Assembly (NCBI GenBank): GCA_034440595.1
Contig: JAWXCH010000416.1
Location: 1-10,930, forward strand
Reading direction: 5' to 3'
Source of the DNA: JAWXCH01 sp034440595
GTDB taxonomy: Bacteria; Planctomycetota; Planctomycetia; Pirellulales; JALHPA01
Length of the DNA stretch: 10,930 nucleotides
Position 1 is the stretch's first letter. The number at the start of each line of letters is the position of its first letter. The notes beneath the pieces were generated by a model, which saw only the letters and a program-made list of their open reading frames with translations, made no database searches and was not told the origin of the DNA. Below, piece by piece: positions 8,210 to 10,930 of this stretch. Position numbers and translations under genes: made by a program.

Positions 8210-9241
8210 ATGTCCGCAGTACCTCCACAACTTGAAAGTCCTTGGCCACACCGCCTGGCAGTGGTGCTCTGCTGCGCGACTTTTCCGTTGATCTGGATCG
8301 GCGGGCTGGTGACGACGCACGAGGCGGGTATGGCGGTTCCCGACTGGCCAAACACTTACGGGTACAATCTGCTTCTGTATCCGATGAGCGAATGGCTCAA
8401 CGGGCCTTGGAATCTGTTCATCGAACATGGCCACCGGCTTTTTGCGGTATTCACCGGCCTTATAACAATCGCCCTGACTGTTACTGTTTGGCGTACAGAA
8501 TCGCGTCCCTGGGTTCGCAATGCAGCCATTGGCGTTCTTGGACTGGTCCTTTTACAAGGCGCGCTTGGCGGCATGCGTGTCCTGTTCGATGCCCGCACGC
8601 TGGCCATGATCCACGGGTGTACCGGGCCATTGTTCTTTATGGCCTGTGTTGGCATGGCGGTAGTAACATCCAGACGTTGGAAACAGGCAAACCGTGCCGC
8701 AGCGATATCAACAAAAGATGAATCGCGACTGCGCAACCTGATGCGACTGGGCTGGCTTACGACCGGCCTGAGTTATCTGCAGCTTGTGATTGGTGCGCAG
8801 CTTCGGCACATCTCGCCGATGGCGCACCCGTCGCAGTCGCTGGTCATACTCGGATTTCACGTGCTGGTCGCCTGCTTGCTGGTTGCTCAAATCAGCTACC
8901 TGGCATTCAAGACTGTCCGACACCAACGCGGCGATCGCTGGTTGTCACGGCCCGTGTACACCGTGCTGGGATTGATCTTTTTACAATTTGCTCTCGGCGT
9001 CGGAACCTGGGTCACCAACTACGGCACGCCCAGCTGCTTTACCTACGTCACCGAGCATGCGGCACACTACACAATTAGCGCTGGTGGACCATTGCAAACT
9101 AACATCACCACCGCGCATGTGGCGGTTGGCTCATTGATACTTGTGACTTTGTTCTGTTTCTCGCTTCGCGCAACTCGACGGATCTGGCCAACGCAAGCGG
9201 CTTCTTTTGCACGAATCGCTCCAGTGGGGGCCACCGCATGA
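8210..9241 (+). CDS. ctaA: Heme A synthase, COX15/CtaA family
   Basis: The 343-residue, eight-helix membrane enzyme oxidises the C8 methyl of heme O to the formyl group of heme A, needed by CoxA. The two four-helix halves carry the family His residues: Glu72 and His75 in EHGHR, His135 in MIHGCTG, His217 in GFHVL and His303 in TAHVAVG. THEAGMAVPDWPNTYG (36-51) is a COX15-type first-loop signature. The first extracytoplasmic loop has no Cys, so the regulatory disulfide pair of Bacillus-type CtaA is absent there; the later loop has one Cys (SCF). ATG at 8210 is chosen over an adjacent in-frame TTG at 8207. No convincing Shine-Dalgarno precedes it. The TGA stop overlaps the ctaB ATG as ATGA. Confidence 0.95.
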   Translation: MSAVPPQLESPWPHRLAVVLCCATFPLIWIGGLVTTHEAGMAVPDWPNTYGYNLLLYPMSEWLNGPWNLFIEHGHRLFAVFTGLITIALTVTVWRTESRPWVRNAAIGVLGLVLLQGALGGMRVLFDARTLAMIHGCTGPLFFMACVGMAVVTSRRWKQANRAAAISTKDESRLRNLMRLGWLTTGLSYLQLVIGAQLRHISPMAHPSQSLVILGFHVLVACLLVAQISYLAFKTVRHQRGDRWLSRPVYTVLGLIFLQFALGVGTWVTNYGTPSCFTYVTEHAAHYTISAGGPLQTNITTAHVAVGSLILVTLFCFSLRATRRIWPTQAASFARIAPVGATA

Positions 9242-10152
9242 ACACACCTGCTTGGACTTATCCAGAACGGCGGACCTTGGTCCTGTCCAAACTGGCCGAC
9301 TACCTCGAACTGACCAAGCCGCGCATCGCGGTGTTGGTGCTGGTCACCGTCGCCGTCGCGGCCTATATCGGTTCATGGTCGGTGATCTCGCCCATGTTGT
9401 ATGTCCACACGCTGCTTGGGACCGCGCTGGTTGCGGCCAGTGCCAGCGCGCTGAATCAACTGATCGAACGTAACACCGATGCCAAAATGAACCGCACCGC
9501 CGATCGACCTCTACCGGCGGGCCGGTTATCGCAATTTGAAGTCCTGACCTTTGGCCTGATCACCATCTCGGTCGGCATTGTTTACCTCATGCTGGCGGTC
9601 AATCTGACAACCGCCTGTCTGGGGCTGCTGACCTGGATTCTTTACGTGTTGTTTTACACTCCGCTCAAGACGCGTACTCCATTCAATACGGTCGTCGGGG
9701 CCGTCGCTGGTGCCATGCCGGTCCTGATCGGCTGGGCCGCGGTCGATGGTTCGTTCTGGCCATCGGCCAGCGGCCTGAAAGTGGCAACATTGTTCATGAT
9801 CGTTTATCTCTGGCAGTTTCCGCACTTTATGGCAATTGCCTGGATCTATCGCAAGCAGTACGGCGATGCCGGTTTGCAAATGCTGACCGTGGTGGACCCA
9901 TCTGGCCAGCGTGCAGGGCTGCAAGCGGTGCTAGCTTCGCTGGCGCTGCTGCCAATTGTGCTGTTGCCGGGGATTCACAATATCGGCCTGATGTACCTGA
10001 TCGGGGTCATAGTGTTGGGACTGGTATACGTCTACTATTCGATCAATTTTTTGTTCAATCGCAACGATGCGGCCGCACGCCGGTTGCTGCATGCGTCGTT
10101 GATATATTTGCCGGCGGTGATGGCGTTGTTTATCGTGTCACCACTGGTTTAG
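9238..10152 (+). CDS. ctaB: Protoheme IX farnesyltransferase (heme O synthase), UbiA superfamily
   Basis: The 304-residue membrane protein transfers farnesyl from farnesyl diphosphate to heme B, giving heme O, the substrate of CtaA. The N-terminal LADYLELTKPRI leads into the first helix. The prenyl-diphosphate motif is NQLIERNTDAKMNRT, with Asn73, Glu77 and Asp81, followed by DRPLPAGRLS. The later conserved segment FPHFMAIAWIYRKQYGDAG is also present. The remainder is hydrophobic helices, and the length is normal for the family. The start overlaps the ctaA stop (ATGA), so the two heme A pathway enzymes are translationally coupled. GTGGGGG lies upstream as a possible Shine-Dalgarno. The gene ends 49 bases before coxC. 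Confidence 0.97.
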   Translation: MNTPAWTYPERRTLVLSKLADYLELTKPRIAVLVLVTVAVAAYIGSWSVISPMLYVHTLLGTALVAASASALNQLIERNTDAKMNRTADRPLPAGRLSQFEVLTFGLITISVGIVYLMLAVNLTTACLGLLTWILYVLFYTPLKTRTPFNTVVGAVAGAMPVLIGWAAVDGSFWPSASGLKVATLFMIVYLWQFPHFMAIAWIYRKQYGDAGLQMLTVVDPSGQRAGLQAVLASLALLPIVLLPGIHNIGLMYLIGVIVLGLVYVYYSINFLFNRNDAAARRLLHASLIYLPAVMALFIVSPLV

Positions 10153-10201
10153 TCGAGAATTTGTCGCGGCATCCCTCCCCTATAGAGGCGGTTAATTGAA
10201 T
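10153..10201 (+). other. Short gap between ctaB and coxC
   Basis: This 49-base gap has a small CCTC...GAGG dyad around CTATAG (10173-10188). AGAGG (10184-10188) is the best ribosome binding site candidate for coxC, although its spacing to the ATG at 10202 (13 bases) is long. No terminator is seen, so coxC is probably cotranscribed with the genes before it. Confidence 0.3.
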
Positions 10202-10930
10202 ATGTCGGTTGAAGCACCTCATTCGTCGCACGACGCAGGTCACCTGAAACTGGAGTACGAGACCGGTTTGCCGCTGACCAATGGCAAGCTGATCATGTGG
10301 CTGTTTCTCTCGACCGAGATTATGTTCTTTGCCGGCCTGATCGGCACTTACATCGTGCTGCGCTTCGGTGCCATGGTCTGGCCAACACCTCACGACGTGC
10401 ATCTCAGCGAACCGATCGGGGCCATCAATACCTTCGTGCTAATTTGCTCCAGCGTGACGATCGTCCTCGGCTTTGAAGCGGCCAAGTCCAACCGCGCTGG
10501 TCTTGCCAAAATCTGGATCGCGCTCACGCTGCTGCTCGGCAGCTTGTTCCTTGGCATCAAGATGTACGAGTATCAGCAAAAGTTCTCGCACGGTATTTAT
10601 CCGGGCACACCGCACAGCCAGATTTATGAGAAGCCTGACCTGTACTATGCCCAGGCCGTGCGTGAGCGACTGGCCAAGCCGGACGTTCAAAAGCAAGTTC
10701 GCGAACTGCAGGCCGCTGCCGCATTCGTTTCATTCAAAGCGGCACCAACCGCCGCAATTCCCGCGACAGATGAACCAGCCACAACCAACCTCACCAACAT
10801 TCTTTCCTGGCTAGGAAGCGTCACCGATACTGTTCCTGAGGAGAATAAGGCGGCCGCCACACAATTAGCCACCGCCAAGCCTGCCGAGCTGACCCCCTGG
10901 TTTGTGGATCATATGGACGTAAATGCAACC
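10202..10930 (+). CDS. coxC: Cytochrome c oxidase subunit III, 3'-truncated by the window edge
   Basis: The 243 codons run to the last base without a stop. After a short hydrophilic N-terminus comes GLPLTNGKLIMWLFLSTEIMFF (22-43), where Glu39 matches the conserved Glu in the SExxFF helix of subunit III. This is the first membrane helix here, so it appears to be the five-helix form lacking helices I and II. Two more helices follow (about 73-92 and 101-119), ending in LFLGIKMYEYQQKF, as is usual for the family. From residue 129 to the edge (at least 115 residues) the sequence is hydrophilic and Ala/Pro/Glu-rich, where a short loop before the next helix is normal. Subunit III stabilises the catalytic core and proton uptake. 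It is separated from coxA by the heme A synthesis genes. Confidence 0.93.
   Translation, partial: MSVEAPHSSHDAGHLKLEYETGLPLTNGKLIMWLFLSTEIMFFAGLIGTYIVLRFGAMVWPTPHDVHLSEPIGAINTFVLICSSVTIVLGFEAAKSNRAGLAKIWIALTLLLGSLFLGIKMYEYQQKFSHGIYPGTPHSQIYEKPDLYYAQAVRERLAKPDVQKQVRELQAAAAFVSFKAAPTAAIPATDEPATTNLTNILSWLGSVTDTVPEENKAAATQLATAKPAELTPWFVDHMDVNAT

Overview
The window is a single-strand (+) block of aerobic respiratory genes covering the terminal end of an electron-transport chain. In order it holds: the 3' part of a large multiheme c-type cytochrome (2-1975, open at the left edge); two paralogous copper proteins with an amicyanin-like ligand loop (2097-2894, secreted; 3030-3920, lipoprotein); a diheme cytochrome c lipoprotein (4025-5404); then the aa3-type cytochrome oxidase module coxB (CuA subunit II), coxA (subunit I), ctaA (heme A synthase), ctaB (heme O synthase) and the 5' part of coxC (subunit III, running off the right edge). 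No RNA genes, mobile elements or CRISPR arrays were seen, and no gap between genes exceeds about 135 bases.

Organism: the style of the proteins suggests a planctomycete, perhaps a Pirellula/Rhodopirellula relative. The clues are c-type cytochromes with long low-complexity insertions, cupredoxin proteins that begin with a carboxypeptidase-regulatory-like segment, weak Shine-Dalgarno sequences at several genes, and cox genes with His-rich ends interleaved with ctaA/ctaB. This is inference from remembered family features, not a database result.

How the genes fit together: the secreted cytochromes and blue-copper proteins are plausible carriers that bring electrons from an upstream quinol-oxidising complex (bc1 or alternative complex III, neither in the window) to the CuA centre of CoxB. 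CoxB passes them to the heme a and heme a3/CuB centre of CoxA. CtaB makes heme O from heme B and CtaA oxidises it to heme A for CoxA. CoxB carries no fused cytochrome c domain, so a separate donor is required, and four candidates lie immediately upstream.

The most notable points are: CoxA has the YSHPAVY motif of A2-type heme-copper oxidases (no D-channel glutamate); two linked amicyanin-loop copper proteins sit beside the oxidase; His-rich or charged insertions separate heme-binding Cys motifs from their Met ligands in both cytochromes; subunit III has an unusually long hydrophilic insert; and a perfect 34-bp palindrome lies between the two copper-protein genes. Everything else looks like an ordinary, intact respiratory operon.
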